Of a stretch of 41,802 bases of DNA, positions 32,188-40,894 are shown in pieces (positions within the stretch are counted from its first letter, which is position 1; each line of letters begins with the position of its first letter). The position numbers were made by a program, and so were the translations under genes. The stretch comes from a bacterium. GTDB taxonomy: Bacteria > Armatimonadota > Chthonomonadetes > Chthonomonadales > CAJBBX01. The notes beneath the pieces are model-generated. The model had not been told where the DNA came from. It saw nothing but the letters and a program-made list of their open reading frames with translations, and did no database searches. The stretch is taken from NCBI GenBank assembly GCA_009885735.1, contig VFKD01000084.1, positions 1 through 41,802 on the forward strand. The letters run 5' to 3'.

Positions 32188-33120
32188 TCATAGGCGCGAC
32201 TTCCGAGCCATCGCCAGGACAGTTTGAAACTCCGGCGCCTCCACTGAGCGGTCGACTACTGACACATATGCATCCTTGAAGCCGGCTGTTTCCATCAGCT
32301 TCGTCATCTCCACCCTCGAGAAGCCAAGCCAGACGTCGGCGTAGAGCTCGCGGGCCGCTTCGACCTCGTGCTTGAGCAGATCAAGTACCGTAATGGATCC
32401 TCCCGAACGGAGGACGCGATGGGCCTCCGAGAGCGCTCGGTCCGGGTGGAGGGCGTGGTGCAGCGACTGGTGGAACAGGGCAAGGTCGACCGACCCAGAT
32501 TCGATAGGGAGGCTCTCCATGTCGCCGGTGCGATACTCGACGTTTGACAGGCCGTGGCGCGCCACAAGCTCGCGCCCAAATTCCGCCATCTTCTCCGATG
32601 CATCGACGGCGATGATGCGCTCGGCGCTTTGGGCCAGCATGAGCGCCAAAGTGGCCTCGCCGGCGCCGATGTCCGCAATCACCATGGGTGGAAGCAGCCG
32701 TATCAGCATCTCGGAGAGCGCCTTCCAGCTTCTCCCCGGCACGTAGCTGCGGCCAAACCGTCCGGCAAGCTCGTCGAAATGACTGCGAAGTAGGTCCTTG
32801 CGGCGGTTCACGACCAGCGCAAGAGCCTCGTCATCCCTGCCGCACTCGGGCAGCTCCTCGCTGCTTCTGCTGAGGACCTCGCGGACCAGAGCCTCGGCGT
32901 TCGGGGCAATGAGGGCGCGATAGATGCTCTTCTGGCCGGACTTCGTAGATTCGACCAGCCCTGCGGCTCGAAGCTGCGTGAGCTGCATAGAGATGCGGCT
33001 CTGGCCCATTTCGAGTATCTCCTGCAGCTCGGCCACGCTCAGGTCTTCCTGCGAGAGCAGGCGAAGAATGCGCACTCGCGGTTTGTCCGCCAGCACGCGA
33101 AGCAGCTTCAGTGTGTCCAT
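32188..33120 (-). CDS. ArsR-family regulator fused to SAM methyltransferase domain (SahR-like)
   Basis: 310 aa, ATG at 33120. Residues 1-95 are an ArsR winged helix ([60 protein letters not shown]). Residues about 125-300 are a class I methyltransferase fold: motif [65 protein letters not shown]. This layout matches SahR, described in Proteobacteria as a regulator of methionine and SAM-cycle genes that senses S-adenosylhomocysteine; the methyltransferase domain presumably serves as the SAH sensor. It is divergent from ahcY with 71 bp between the start codons and a palindrome midway, so it probably represses ahcY and itself. The assignment outside Proteobacteria is an inference from architecture and context. 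Confidence 0.85.
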   Translation of the reverse strand: MDTLKLLRVLADKPRVRILRLLSQEDLSVAELQEILEMGQSRISMQLTQLRAAGLVESTKSGQKSIYRALIAPNAEALVREVLSRSSEELPECGRDDEALALVVNRRKDLLRSHFDELAGRFGRSYVPGRSWKALSEMLIRLLPPMVIADIGAGEATLALMLAQSAERIIAVDASEKMAEFGRELVARHGLSNVEYRTGDMESLPIESGSVDLALFHQSLHHALHPDRALSEAHRVLRSGGSITVLDLLKHEVEAARELYADVWLGFSRVEMTKLMETAGFKDAYVSVVDRSVEAPEFQTVLAMARKSRL

Positions 33121-33126
33121 GTACAG

Positions 33127-33170
33127 ATTGTAGCATCAATATATCACTATGTGTTGATGTATGGTATAAT
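33127..33170. promoter_or_regulatory. Divergent ahcY / sahR-like promoter with palindromic operator
   Basis: Imperfect inverted repeat ATCAA (33135-33139) ... TTGAT (33154-33158), 24 bp overall, with further matching A/T positions in the arms, sits between -10-like TATAAT for ahcY (33165-33170, + strand) and TACAAT for the regulator (33132-33127, - strand). ArsR-family operators are A/T-rich inverted repeats of this form. Binding here would block both promoters. Confidence 0.7.
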
Positions 33171-33191
33171 GCGCATGGAAGGAGACCCACA

Positions 33192-34622
33192 ATGTCCACT
33201 ACACTCGTTGAAAATGAAGTAATGTCGCACAAAGTCGCCGATCTGTCGCTTGCAGATTGGGGCCGCAAAGAGATCGAGATTGCCGAGCAAGAGATGCCCG
33301 GCCTAATGTCCATTCGTCGCAAGTATGCCGCCGAGAAGCCTCTGGACGGCGTCCGCGTGATGGGCTCGCTCCATATGACCATCCAGACGGCCGTGCTCAT
33401 CGAGACGCTGGCCGATCTTGGCGCCGAGGTTCGCTGGGCAAGCTGCAATATCTTCTCTACCCAGGACCACGCTGCTGCAGCCATCGCGGTTACCGGAGTG
33501 CCTGTGTTCGCCTGGAAGGGCGAGACCCTCGAGGAGTACTGGTGGTGTACCTACGAGGCGATGAGTTTTGCAAAGGGCAAGGGCCCCGAGCTCATCGTGG
33601 ATGACGGCGGAGACGCCACCCTGCTGATCCACAAGGGCTACGAGCTCGAGAACGGCAGCGACTGGGTCAACACGCCGTCCGAGAGCCATGAAGAGAGCGT
33701 CATCAAGGACTTGCTGAAGAAGGTCCACGCAGAGAGCCCGCGCCGCTGGCACGAGATGGTGGCGGACTGGCGAGGCGTGTCGGAGGAGACAACGACCGGC
33801 GTTCACCGCCTCTACAAGATGCAGGAGACCGGTTCGCTCCTGGTGCCCGCAATCAACGTGAACGACTCCGTGACCAAGTCAAAATTCGACAACCTCTACG
33901 GCTGCCGAGAGTCGCTGGTGGACGGCATCAAGCGGGCCACGGACGTGATGCTCTCGGGCAAAGTCGCGGTCGTTTGCGGTTATGGAGACGTGGGCAAGGG
34001 CTCAGCGCAGTCTCTCAGCCATAACGGCGCTAGAGTGATTGTTACCGAGGTGGACCCCATCAATGCTCTGCAGGCTGCCATGGCAGGCTACCAAGTTGCT
34101 CCCATTGAGGACACGCTTGGGACGGCAGACATCTACGTCACCTGTACGGGCAACGTCGACATCATCACGCTTGAGCACATGTCGAAGATGAAGGACCAGG
34201 CGATCGTCTGCAACATCGGCCACTTCGACAACGAGATTCAAGTGGACCTGCTGAACAACGCTCCGGGCGTTGTCCGGACGAATATCAAGCCGCAGGTCGA
34301 CAAGTACACCTTCCCGGCAGGGCAGAGCATCTTCCTGCTGGCCGAGGGCCGCTTGGTGAACCTGGGCTGCGCGACGGGCCACCCAAGCTTCGTGATGTCG
34401 AACAGCTTCTCGAACCAGACCCTTGCTCAGATCGACCTCTGGAACAACCGCGACAAGTACGAGGTGGGCGTCTACACGCTTCCGAAGAAGCTCGACGAGG
34501 AAGTGGCGCGTCTGCACCTCGAGAAGATCGGAGCCAAGCTCACTACGCTGAGCGCGAAGCAGGCCGACTACATCGGAGTGCCGGTGGAAGGTCCATATAA
34601 GCCGGAGAGCTACCGGTACTAG
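33192..34622 (+). CDS. ahcY: Adenosylhomocysteinase
   Basis: 476 aa. ATG at 33192 with GGAAGGAG upstream; the frame is open further 5' but through the operator. Hallmarks: [69 protein letters not shown]-binding loop [15 protein letters not shown] (G-x-G-x2-G), [44 protein letters not shown], and the C-terminal YKPESYRY with conserved Lys and Tyr that reach the neighbouring subunit's NAD. It hydrolyses S-adenosylhomocysteine to adenosine and homocysteine in the cytosol, relieving methyltransferase inhibition. Divergent from the SahR-like regulator. Its last ~25 codons, stop and 3' hairpin are duplicated at 36393-36530. Confidence 0.98.
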   Translation: MSTTLVENEVMSHKVADLSLADWGRKEIEIAEQEMPGLMSIRRKYAAEKPLDGVRVMGSLHMTIQTAVLIETLADLGAEVRWASCNIFSTQDHAAAAIAVTGVPVFAWKGETLEEYWWCTYEAMSFAKGKGPELIVDDGGDATLLIHKGYELENGSDWVNTPSESHEESVIKDLLKKVHAESPRRWHEMVADWRGVSEETTTGVHRLYKMQETGSLLVPAINVNDSVTKSKFDNLYGCRESLVDGIKRATDVMLSGKVAVVCGYGDVGKGSAQSLSHNGARVIVTEVDPINALQAAMAGYQVAPIEDTLGTADIYVTCTGNVDIITLEHMSKMKDQAIVCNIGHFDNEIQVDLLNNAPGVVRTNIKPQVDKYTFPAGQSIFLLAEGRLVNLGCATGHPSFVMSNSFSNQTLAQIDLWNNRDKYEVGVYTLPKKLDEEVARLHLEKIGAKLTTLSAKQADYIGVPVEGPYKPESYRY

Positions 34623-34685
34623 GCCGGGGCTAAGTCGTGGTGCGTGAGTAACGGCCCTGCGGCTCCGACAGGGAGTCGCGGGGCC
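34548..34685 (+). repeat. 138-bp direct repeat, copy 1: ahcY 3' end plus hairpin
   Basis: Covers the last codons of ahcY (from CTGAGCGCGAAGCAGG), the stop, and a GC hairpin (GGCCCTGCGGCTCC / GGGAGTCGCGGGGCC, 34653-34685) that likely ends the transcript although no T-run follows. It aligns without gaps to 36393-36530. This copy encodes the functional ahcY end. Confidence 0.85.
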
Positions 34686-34748
34686 GACCCATGTCGCTTA
34701 CGTCCCGGTTTGCTTTAGATACTCGATCCTGACCAACGTGTACCGTGG

Positions 34749-35087
34749 TCAGCCGGCTTTAACCACTATCGATCCGGTCCGGTGGTCTCCTGCAGGTTCG
34801 ATCGTGATACGAACGTCCAAGTCCAGCGCGTTGACGTAGCGGATGAGCCGTCCAAGCGAGAATGATGAGACCTTGCCGCGAACAAGCTGGGAGACCTTTG
34901 CCTGGTCTGTGCCGAGCCGCCTTGCGGCCTCAGTTTGAGTGAGACAGAGAGCATCTATACGGCGCCGTATCGAGTGCGCAAGCTCTGCTTTTGCCAGTTC
35001 CTCGTCGGCGTTTGGCAGACCCAGATCGGCGAAGACATTGCCGGAGGATGCGACAAATTCACTCTCACCAATTGAATGGTTGCTCAA
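34749..35087 (-). CDS. XRE-family antitoxin, HigA-like
   Basis: 112 aa. Start is TTG at 35087, overlapping the toxin stop as TTGA. The helix-turn-helix lies at about 45-95 (LTQTEAARRLGTDQAKVSQL, VSSFSLGRLIRYVNALDLDV), followed by a short strand (RITIEP). Size and layout match HigA-type antitoxins that bind the toxin and repress the operon. The toxin gene comes first, the order usual for higBA. The operon operator is probably the palindrome at 35533-35550. Confidence 0.88.
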   Translation of the reverse strand: MSNHSIGESEFVASSGNVFADLGLPNADEELAKAELAHSIRRRIDALCLTQTEAARRLGTDQAKVSQLVRGKVSSFSLGRLIRYVNALDLDVRITIEPAGDHRTGSIVVKAG

Positions 35088-35524
35088 GTCCGTTTCTCCT
35101 TTCGGTTCTTGCCGGACGCCTGTTCCGGCGATGCTGGCACGTTTGAGTCCTCGGGATACGCTGAAGCGTAGTCAGTCCTAGCCCGAGTTAGTCGAGCGTA
35201 GACGATATCAATGTCCTTCGTCGGAGTTGCGATCCCGCTCTTGCTCTTCTTCTCGAAAACGTGCAGCACGTATACCGCCTTGGCAAACTTGGCCGCGTAG
35301 ACGCATCGAAAGGTTCGCCGGTCACGCCGCTCCGTGAGCTTCATGACCTCATTCGCGTGCGAGAGCTCGAACGGGGAGGCATTCTCAGGCGTTATGCCGT
35401 TCTGAATCTCCCAGAGCTGGTGCCCGAAAGCTGTCCGCACGGCGGGAGGCATCTCGCGAAGGTCACTCAGCGCGTTTCCCTGAAAGCGCAACTGCCTTGT
35501 CGTCGTAGAATCGTCGCCTTCCAT
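35084..35524 (-). CDS. Phage Gp49-like / HigB-type RelE-family toxin
   Basis: 146 aa. ATG at 35524; the longer open frame 5' of it runs through the operator and is not family-like. The Gp49/DUF891 core reads LRFQGNALSDLREMPPAVRT, GHQLWEIQNG, EVMKLTERRDRRTFRCVYAA and FAKAVYVLHVFEKKSKSGIA, the Arg-rich strand followed by the Y-V-L-H-x-F-x-K-K-S motif typical of this RelE-superfamily group, which cleaves mRNA at the ribosome. The C-terminal ~35 residues (AYPEDSNVPASPEQASGKNR) extend beyond the usual ~110-residue family length and are probably disordered. Co-transcribed with and coupled to the antitoxin. Confidence 0.88.
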   Translation of the reverse strand: MEGDDSTTTRQLRFQGNALSDLREMPPAVRTAFGHQLWEIQNGITPENASPFELSHANEVMKLTERRDRRTFRCVYAAKFAKAVYVLHVFEKKSKSGIATPTKDIDIVYARLTRARTDYASAYPEDSNVPASPEQASGKNRKEKRT

Positions 35525-35532
35525 ACAGAGAT

Positions 35533-35550
35533 TATGCCATTGTTGGCATA
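35533..35550. promoter_or_regulatory. Palindromic operator of the HigBA-like operon
   Basis: TATGCCA (35533-35539) and TGGCATA (35544-35550) form a perfect 7-bp inverted repeat with 4-bp spacer TTGT, 9 bp upstream of the toxin start on its strand. XRE antitoxins repress their operon by binding such sites. The position near the start suggests overlap with the promoter. Confidence 0.7.
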
Positions 35551-35737
35551 GTGTGTCAAGGCTAAACTCTATTCCGCTGTCGGCCGAGGGTCCTGTAAGC
35601 GGCAGCGCATGTCGGCGCGCGATTCCGAAATGGAATCGCGGGGCCATTCGCATGTCACCGATGCTCACTTGGCCTTGCACGAGAACGCATAAAGGCTGTA
35701 CAATAACGATTGAGTTGCTCGACATAGGGAGACAGTG

Positions 35738-35977
35738 ATGACAAAGGTGCTGGAGGCGGTGTATCAAGATGGCGTCCTGCGGCCCACTGCGCCACTCGAT
35801 CTACCGGATGGCACGCTCGTCGATCTCTTCGTCGTGCGGTCGGCCAAGCAGTCCTTGTCTGCCGGCCGACTGCGTCCAGACGAGATATTGGAAGCCATTG
35901 CGAGCCTCCCAGTAGAAGATGGGCCGGAGTTCTGCGCACGCGACCATGACCGCATACTATATGGCGCAGACAGATAA
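35738..35977 (+). CDS. AF2212-type antitoxin of a VapBC-like module
   Basis: 79 aa. ATG at 35738 (a GTG directly before it at 35735 is possible) with GGGAGAC upstream. The family signature is at the N-terminus: MTKVLEAVYQDGVLRPTAPL then DLPDGTLVDL, the DUF104/AF2212-like pattern; the C-terminal part would wrap the toxin. Its stop TAA shares one base with the ATG of the PIN gene. Divergent from the HigBA-like operon. Confidence 0.85.
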   Translation: MTKVLEAVYQDGVLRPTAPLDLPDGTLVDLFVVRSAKQSLSAGRLRPDEILEAIASLPVEDGPEFCARDHDRILYGADR

Positions 35978-36396
35978 TGCCTCGAAATCTTGTGTTCGTG
36001 GATACAAGCGGGTGGTTCGCCTCGCTCGTTCCGTCGGATTCAGACCATGTCGCTGCCCAGAGCTGGCTCAGGGCCAATCGTCGCGCGGTCTTCACGACCG
36101 ACTTTGTGCTTGATGAGACCCTTACACTTCTCCGGGCAAGGGGACAATCCAACCGTGCCCTTGCATTCGGGCACGCCCTGCTAGACGGCTCCCTCGCACA
36201 ACTGTATTTCCTTGCAGAGGACGACATTCGTGAGGCGTGGACTTTGTTCAGCACGTATGGTGACAAGCAATGGAGTTTCACCGACTGCACGAGCTTTGCT
36301 ATCATGTCTCGACTGAGCATCCCAACCGCGCTCGCGTTCGACCACCACTTCGGTCAGATTGGCACCGTGATTGTAGTGCCGGGCTTACCACTCTAA
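35977..36396 (+). CDS. VapC-type PIN-domain ribonuclease toxin
   Basis: 139 aa. ATG at 35977 overlaps the antitoxin stop (TAATG). PIN-domain acidic residues: Asp9 in NLVFVDTSGWF, Glu46 in TTDFVLDETLTLLRARG, Asp105 in SFTDCTSFAIM and Asp122 in LAFDHHFGQIG, the set that binds Mg/Mn and cleaves RNA. Length is normal for VapC. Its stop codon coincides with the start of the second copy of the ahcY tail (36393), so the 3' end of the gene is the junction of the duplication. Confidence 0.92.
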   Translation: MPRNLVFVDTSGWFASLVPSDSDHVAAQSWLRANRRAVFTTDFVLDETLTLLRARGQSNRALAFGHALLDGSLAQLYFLAEDDIREAWTLFSTYGDKQWSFTDCTSFAIMSRLSIPTALAFDHHFGQIGTVIVVPGLPL

Positions 36397-36530
36397 GCGC
36401 GAAGCAGGCCGACTAAATCGGGGTGCCGGTGGAAGGGCCGTATAAGCCGGAGACCCATCGGTACTAGGCTGGGGCTAAGTCGTGATGGTTGAGATTCGGC
36501 CCCGCGATACCTGAGTGGAATCGCGGGGCC
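36393..36530 (+). repeat. 138-bp direct repeat, copy 2: displaced ahcY 3' end
   Basis: Aligns base for base, without gaps, to 34548-34685 with scattered substitutions. It still shows GCGCGAAGCAGGCCGACTA, GTGCCGGTGGAAGG, TATAAGCCGGAGA, CGGTACTAGG and GGGGCTAAGTCGTG, but the codon TAC has become TAA and other codons are changed, so it no longer codes. Its 3' part keeps the hairpin (GGCCCCGCGAT / ATCGCGGGGCC, 36498-36530), which may now serve as the PIN gene's terminator. Confidence 0.85.
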
Positions 36531-36611
36531 AATTTCTGTGAAGCGGTGCGCCGCCCCACACACGATGTTATGTTTGCGTCTAGACGGAAGCCGGCGCCGC
36601 AGTTGCTGCGA

Positions 36612-37055
36612 TCACTCCCCAACGAGCGTAATGTTGACCAGCCATTGATGAGCGTCGGTCGCCTGCCCACGAACCGAGGTGCGAGCCATCGCGACCGCTG
36701 TGGCGGGGCCAGGGGCGAAGTCTTCGTTGCCTTGTGCCGATGCGCCGACCTGCCACTGCTGCATGGCTCCCGTGCCCACAAGGAACGCCCGCCCTTCGGC
36801 CACCGCGCCAGTGGAGCGCTGGGTCACCATCACCCGCAGCTCGGTTCGCTCCCCTGCATCACTTGCGATCGGTCCGGTCACAGTGATCTGGCGGCCGTTG
36901 CCGGCCACCGATCCGATCGGATCGATTGTATTGTAGGCGATTCTCGCGAACGCAGTCCGCGCGATGAAGGTACCTGCGGCCGCCAGGAGTATTGCGGCGA
37001 CCGAGACGCCTAGTTTCACCTGGTTCCGATTGAACGGCACAACGAGTGCCTCCAT
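36612..37055 (-). CDS. Small membrane-anchored or exported protein, unknown
   Basis: 147 aa from ATG at 37055 (MEALVVPFNRNQVKLGVSVA); the frame is open upstream to 37199 but without a better start, and the ribosome-binding site is poor. A hydrophobic segment (GVSVAAILLAAAGTFIART) near residues 16-34 is a signal or anchor. The rest is a compact beta-rich domain (GNGRQITVTGPIASDAGERT, ELRVMVTQRSTGAVAEGRAF, DAHQWLVNITLVGE). No family recognised. Confidence 0.65.
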   Translation of the reverse strand: MEALVVPFNRNQVKLGVSVAAILLAAAGTFIARTAFARIAYNTIDPIGSVAGNGRQITVTGPIASDAGERTELRVMVTQRSTGAVAEGRAFLVGTGAMQQWQVGASAQGNEDFAPGPATAVAMARTSVRGQATDAHQWLVNITLVGE

Positions 37056-38023
37056 TCCATTTACGTGCAGGACATCTTTGCAGCGCTCTGTCGAGGACTG
37101 ATCGCCTGCAGCATTTGGTTTGATAGTAACACAGAAAAGTCGCTTCCGCAAGGGGGATGTTCTGCACGGCTTCTCGGCGAAACAGGTTCGGAGCCCCATT
37201 GCTAGCGAGGCTTTGCCTCAGACCGACGAGTTGTACTCGGTCTCGAAGCGGTCACACTCCGTATTGCTGCCTCTCCTCAGGCTTCCAGGACACATTATGT
37301 TTGTTGGCGACGCTCGCCGCAACCGTTAATTCCGCAGGACGCTTGGCCGTAGGCCGCCCAGCCGGGTCCTTCAGGGCTCGGACACATTGGAGTTTCGTCC
37401 GTTGCGGTGCCGCGAACGACCCCGCTGTTTGGCGTTGAGCCGACCGTCCTGCGGACGGGAAGGCACCCAGACTGGGGCGTCGTCACGCTCATGTGAGCCG
37501 GTTGTGCATTAGGAGCCGCGCATTGCGGCTCGCGGCGTTGCAAGCAAGAAACTACGGCGTGCATGAATGTAGTTTCTTAAGAGACTCCATGAACTCCGTT
37601 CACAACCAGGCATGAAAACCAGGGCTTCGGAGGCGGTCACATACTGTCACCCTGAGCCCTCGACGATACGGTCCTGCGTTCCTGTTAACCCCGTTTAGGG
37701 GTGCAACGGGGCAGGGTCATGCAGAAATGACGAGCCACGGTGAGGTCCTTCGACCCTTCGACTGCGGCACGGAAAGGCTGTGCCGCGCTCAGGATGAGCG
37801 GATCATGCGTCAGGCTGACAAACGATGGAGCTTTGATGCGGTCCTTCGACCCTTCGACTGCGCCACGATACGGCTGTGGCGCGCTCAGGGTGAGCGGGTT
37901 GGGGCTCAGGATCAGCGGAAAAGACGGGCTCAGGATGAGCGGATTTGCCGCGCTCAGGATGCTCGGGTTGGCAGGCTCAGGGTGAGAGCATGTGGCCACG
38001 GAACGGCTGCGGCCGCAGCTGCG
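37056..38023. other. Long intergenic region with REP-like repeats
   Basis: About 970 bp. The left half (to ~37680) shows no gene I can support. A stem CCCCGTT/AACGGGG lies at 37689-37711. The right half holds two full REP-like units and four or more degenerate GCTCAGGATGAGCGG fragments up to about 37990. Confidence 0.5.
37744..37990. repeat. REP-like units (two full, several partial)
   Basis: Unit 1 (37744-37802) and unit 2 (37840-37898) both read GGTCCTTCGACCCTTCGACT, G-C-palindrome (GCGGCAC/GTGCCGC in unit 1, GCGCCAC/GTGGCGC in unit 2 with compensating change), GCTCAGG(A/G)TGAGCGG. Partial GGCTCAGGATGAGCGG copies follow at about 37901, 37928, 37951 and 37975. The compensatory pairs show that the stem is maintained. 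The same family is at 6499-6616 in inverse orientation. Confidence 0.8.
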
Positions 38024-38725
38024 TCAACGCCCCATCATCTGCTGGATCAGCCCAAAAACCTCCGGCCTCTTGTCGTCCCAGAGCCACTGTATATCAATGG
38101 TGAAGTCTGGAACCACTTCACTTGAGAGCGCGCCGGTCGATATCACCTGCTCCTCATAGCCCTCGTCGCGTCTGCTCAATACGCGGACGTGCCTGTTCTT
38201 CGGGTCGATAAACCATATCTCGTGAACACCGAGGGTTCGATACTCCGCCTCAAGGGCGGTGAGATCGGACGGACGATCTCCTGGCGAGCGTATCTCAACC
38301 ACGAGGTCGGGCTCAGCGTAGATTCCCCGCTGCCTCATAATATCGTCTCGTCCAGCACGTACGAACACAATGTCCGGAAGCCGACCGCCAAACTCGGTGA
38401 TTCTGACCGCGGTACGGGAGCCAAGCACCTCGCCAAGACCGCGTTCGCCCACAAACACATTGAGCAAGGTCAACAACCACACACACAGCCGTTCATGTTC
38501 AAGTTGAGCTGCCATCATCTCCACCATTGATCCGTTGACGAGTTCATAAAGCTCCCTTCCGCCGCGATCCACCCACTGCTCGAACGTAATGGGGCGGTCG
38601 GAGACAAGCATGCGTCGCTCCTCGATCGAGAGGGTTGCGGTCAACTTCGGTTGGGAAGCACGGCTTCGGCCTGCGCGTGAGGGCGTTGGGCCGCCGGCTC
38701 TTCCTTCGATTGTCGTCTGACTCAT
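38024..38725 (-). CDS. Uma2-family (DUF820) PD-(D/E)XK nuclease-like protein
   Basis: 233 aa. ATG at 38725 with GAGGAG 8 nt upstream. Core motifs: [20 protein letters not shown] with family Glu, [27 protein letters not shown] (catalytic Asp), [14 protein letters not shown] (Glu of the ExK-like pair), [21 protein letters not shown] basic, Pro/Ser-rich ~40-residue N-terminal extension ([18 protein letters not shown]) is longer than typical Uma2 proteins. The family has a restriction endonuclease-like fold; its biological role is unsettled. It is monocistronic. Confidence 0.9.
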   Translation of the reverse strand: MSQTTIEGRAGGPTPSRAGRSRASQPKLTATLSIEERRMLVSDRPITFEQWVDRGGRELYELVNGSMVEMMAAQLEHERLCVWLLTLLNVFVGERGLGEVLGSRTAVRITEFGGRLPDIVFVRAGRDDIMRQRGIYAEPDLVVEIRSPGDRPSDLTALEAEYRTLGVHEIWFIDPKNRHVRVLSRRDEGYEEQVISTGALSSEVVPDFTIDIQWLWDDKRPEVFGLIQQMMGR

Positions 38726-38927
38726 TGCGGTGGCTCCTCGCACTCAACTTCGCGGGTCACTTGAGCACAATCTATGGTTCTATTATGCCGCATGTCGCAC
38801 ACAGCGAGCGACCTCCAACGCGGCAATATTGGATGTAGTCTGGCTTGCCCGCAGGAATGAGCGAGGTTTCGGCGAAGTTCATCTGGTGCGTTCACGTTTG
38901 CACACCCCGAAGGAGCCTGCCCGCCCC

Positions 38928-40106
38928 ATGAAGATCGTCGGAATCGAAACGCACGTCTGCAACGCCCGCATGCGCAACTGGATCTTTGTGAAGGTCGTCA
39001 CGGATCAGCCCGGCCTCCACGGCTGGGGAGAGGCCACGCTGGAGTGGCACACTCGGTCCGTCATCGGCGCGATAGAAGACCTCTCGTCCCTGCTGATTGG
39101 CGAGGACCCTACCCGTATCGAGCATCTCTGGCAGATGATGTATCGTCAGCACTTCTGGCACGGCAACGGCATTGTTCGCGGCACAGCAATCAGCGGCATC
39201 GACCTTGCGCTGTGGGACATCCTCGGAAAGGTTCACGGCGTACCGTGCCACAAGCTGTGGGGCGGACCTGTTCGCGACTATGTGCGGCTCTATTCCCACC
39301 TGGGCGGCGGCAAGATGGAGGAGTTCTACGAGACCTCTCCAGCAGACGCGAGCCGATTCGCCGACCTCGCCTTGGCTTCGGTGGCGGATGGGTTCACTGC
39401 ATTCAAGACGATGGCGGTGCCGGAGACAGGTCCCCTTGAAGGGCTCAAGCCTATCCGGTACGCAGAGAAGTGCGTTGCGGCGATGCGCGAGGCGGTGGGA
39501 GACGAGATCGACATCATGGTGGACTGCCACGCGCGTCCATCGCCCAGAATGGGCATGCTCTTTGCCAAGGCGCTCGAGCCCTACGGACTCTACTGGTTCG
39601 AGGAGCCCTGCTGGCCGGAGGCCGTGGACGACATTGCGGCCATCCAGCGCGCGGTGGGCACCCCGATTGCCACGGGAGAGCGACTGGTCTCGCAGCATCA
39701 GGTTCGCGAATACCTCGAGAAGCGGGCCTGCAGCGTGATTCAGACCGACATCACGCACGTGGGAGGACTGAGCGAGGCTCGACGAGTGGCGGCCATGTGC
39801 GAGGCCTATCGTGTGGCCATGGCGCCGCACAATCCGCAAGGGCCGGTGAGCACTGCGGCCAGCCTGGAGTTCGGATTTGCCACGCCTTGCTACATCATCT
39901 GCGAATCGGTCCACCTCGACGTGCCCTGGCGACAGGATGTCTGCACTGAATGTTTCGAGGTTGAGAACAAGGGCAGGCTCGTCCGGCCGGGCACTCGGCC
40001 GGGCCTGGGAATCGAGATCAACGAGGCGGAGGTCGCGAAGCATCCGTTTGAGCAGGAGCTGCCGCAGAGATCGTTCTATGCAGACGGCAGCGTGGGGGAC
40101 TGGTAG
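38928..40106 (+). CDS. Mandelate racemase/enolase-superfamily sugar-acid dehydratase (DgoD-like)
   Basis: 392 aa. ATG at 38928 ([20 protein letters not shown]); AAGGAG lies 12 nt upstream. N-terminal capping domain with [26 protein letters not shown] and [20 protein letters not shown]; barrel with [11 protein letters not shown], metal ligands Asp-x-His in [12 protein letters not shown], Glu in [10 protein letters not shown], Glu in [11 protein letters not shown], and general base His in [15 protein letters not shown]. The Asp/His pair on the third strand and late His match D-galactonate dehydratase-type enzymes. It likely dehydrates an aldonic acid to a 2-keto-3-deoxy acid in the cytosol. First gene of a unit with the SDR (2 bp gap) and the ceramidase-like gene (overlap). 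Confidence 0.92.
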   Translation: MKIVGIETHVCNARMRNWIFVKVVTDQPGLHGWGEATLEWHTRSVIGAIEDLSSLLIGEDPTRIEHLWQMMYRQHFWHGNGIVRGTAISGIDLALWDILGKVHGVPCHKLWGGPVRDYVRLYSHLGGGKMEEFYETSPADASRFADLALASVADGFTAFKTMAVPETGPLEGLKPIRYAEKCVAAMREAVGDEIDIMVDCHARPSPRMGMLFAKALEPYGLYWFEEPCWPEAVDDIAAIQRAVGTPIATGERLVSQHQVREYLEKRACSVIQTDITHVGGLSEARRVAAMCEAYRVAMAPHNPQGPVSTAASLEFGFATPCYIICESVHLDVPWRQDVCTECFEVENKGRLVRPGTRPGLGIEINEAEVAKHPFEQELPQRSFYADGSVGDW

Positions 40107-40108
40107 GC

Positions 40109-40894
40109 ATGGGCGAACTAACCGGCAGAGTGGCGGCGATTTCGGGCGGATTGGGCGACATTGGGCGTGCAGTCGCGCTCGAGCTGGCTGGTCGCGGCGC
40201 AAGCATCTCGGTGTGCGACCTGCTGCCCGTGGGCGCGTCCTCCGGCCTGGGCACCGCCGTGCGGGCGCTGGGAGTGCCGTTTCACTATGCCCAGACCGAT
40301 GTGTCCGACCATGCGGACGTCTCGAGTTGGCTCGCGGATGCTTCCAGCGCGCTCGGCACGCCAGACCTGATTATCCCAAATGCGGCAGTGGTGACCATCA
40401 CTCGGCTGATGAACCTCACGGCAAACCAGTGGCGACGAGAGCTGCAAATCAACTTGGACGGCGCGTTTCACCTTTCGCACGAAGGCGCTCGCAGGCTCAT
40501 TGCCGAGGGCAAGCCGGGGTGGATGGTCTTCGTGGGAAGCTGGGTCGCTCACGCGCCAAGGCCGCACATCCCGGCCTACTGCGTGAGCAAGGCGGGCCTG
40601 AGGATGCTGATGAAACTGATGGCGCTGGAGCTTGCTCCGCACAAGATCATGGTGAACGAAGTGGCTCCCGGCAACGTGGACGGTGGCCTCAGCGCCAAGG
40701 TCTTCGCCGAGAGGCCGGAGCTTCGGGAAGGACACATTCAGATGGTTCCGATTAAGAGGCTGCAGGAGCCGGCAGAGATTGCACTGCAAGTGGCTCACCT
40801 CTGCAGCCCCACCAATACTCAAATGACCGGCAGTACACTCCTGGTGGACGGCGGCCTGAGCCTCCTCACCGATGCGCCGCACGACGATGTCTAG
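40109..40894 (+). CDS. Short-chain dehydrogenase/reductase
   Basis: 261 aa. ATG at 40109, 2 bp after the dehydratase stop, with GGGGGAC as a ribosome-binding site inside that gene. Classical SDR features: cofactor loop ISGGLGDIGRAVALELAGRG, Asp in SVCDLL at the end of strand 2 (NAD preference), TDVSDHADV, PNAAVV in the NNAG position, catalytic Ser in FVGSWVAHA, YCVSK (Tyr-x3-Lys), NEVAPGNVDGG, and a C-terminal TGSTLLVDGGLSLL. It oxidises or reduces a hydroxyl or keto group, probably of the sugar acid handled by its neighbour. The stop lies 8 bp inside the next gene. Confidence 0.93.
   Translation: MGELTGRVAAISGGLGDIGRAVALELAGRGASISVCDLLPVGASSGLGTAVRALGVPFHYAQTDVSDHADVSSWLADASSALGTPDLIIPNAAVVTITRLMNLTANQWRRELQINLDGAFHLSHEGARRLIAEGKPGWMVFVGSWVAHAPRPHIPAYCVSKAGLRMLMKLMALELAPHKIMVNEVAPGNVDGGLSAKVFAERPELREGHIQMVPIKRLQEPAEIALQVAHLCSPTNTQMTGSTLLVDGGLSLLTDAPHDDV

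Noticed and set aside
37120-37564. Short open frames on both strands in the REP-containing gap
   Set aside because: No ribosome-binding sites or recognisable motifs, and composition matches non-coding surroundings.
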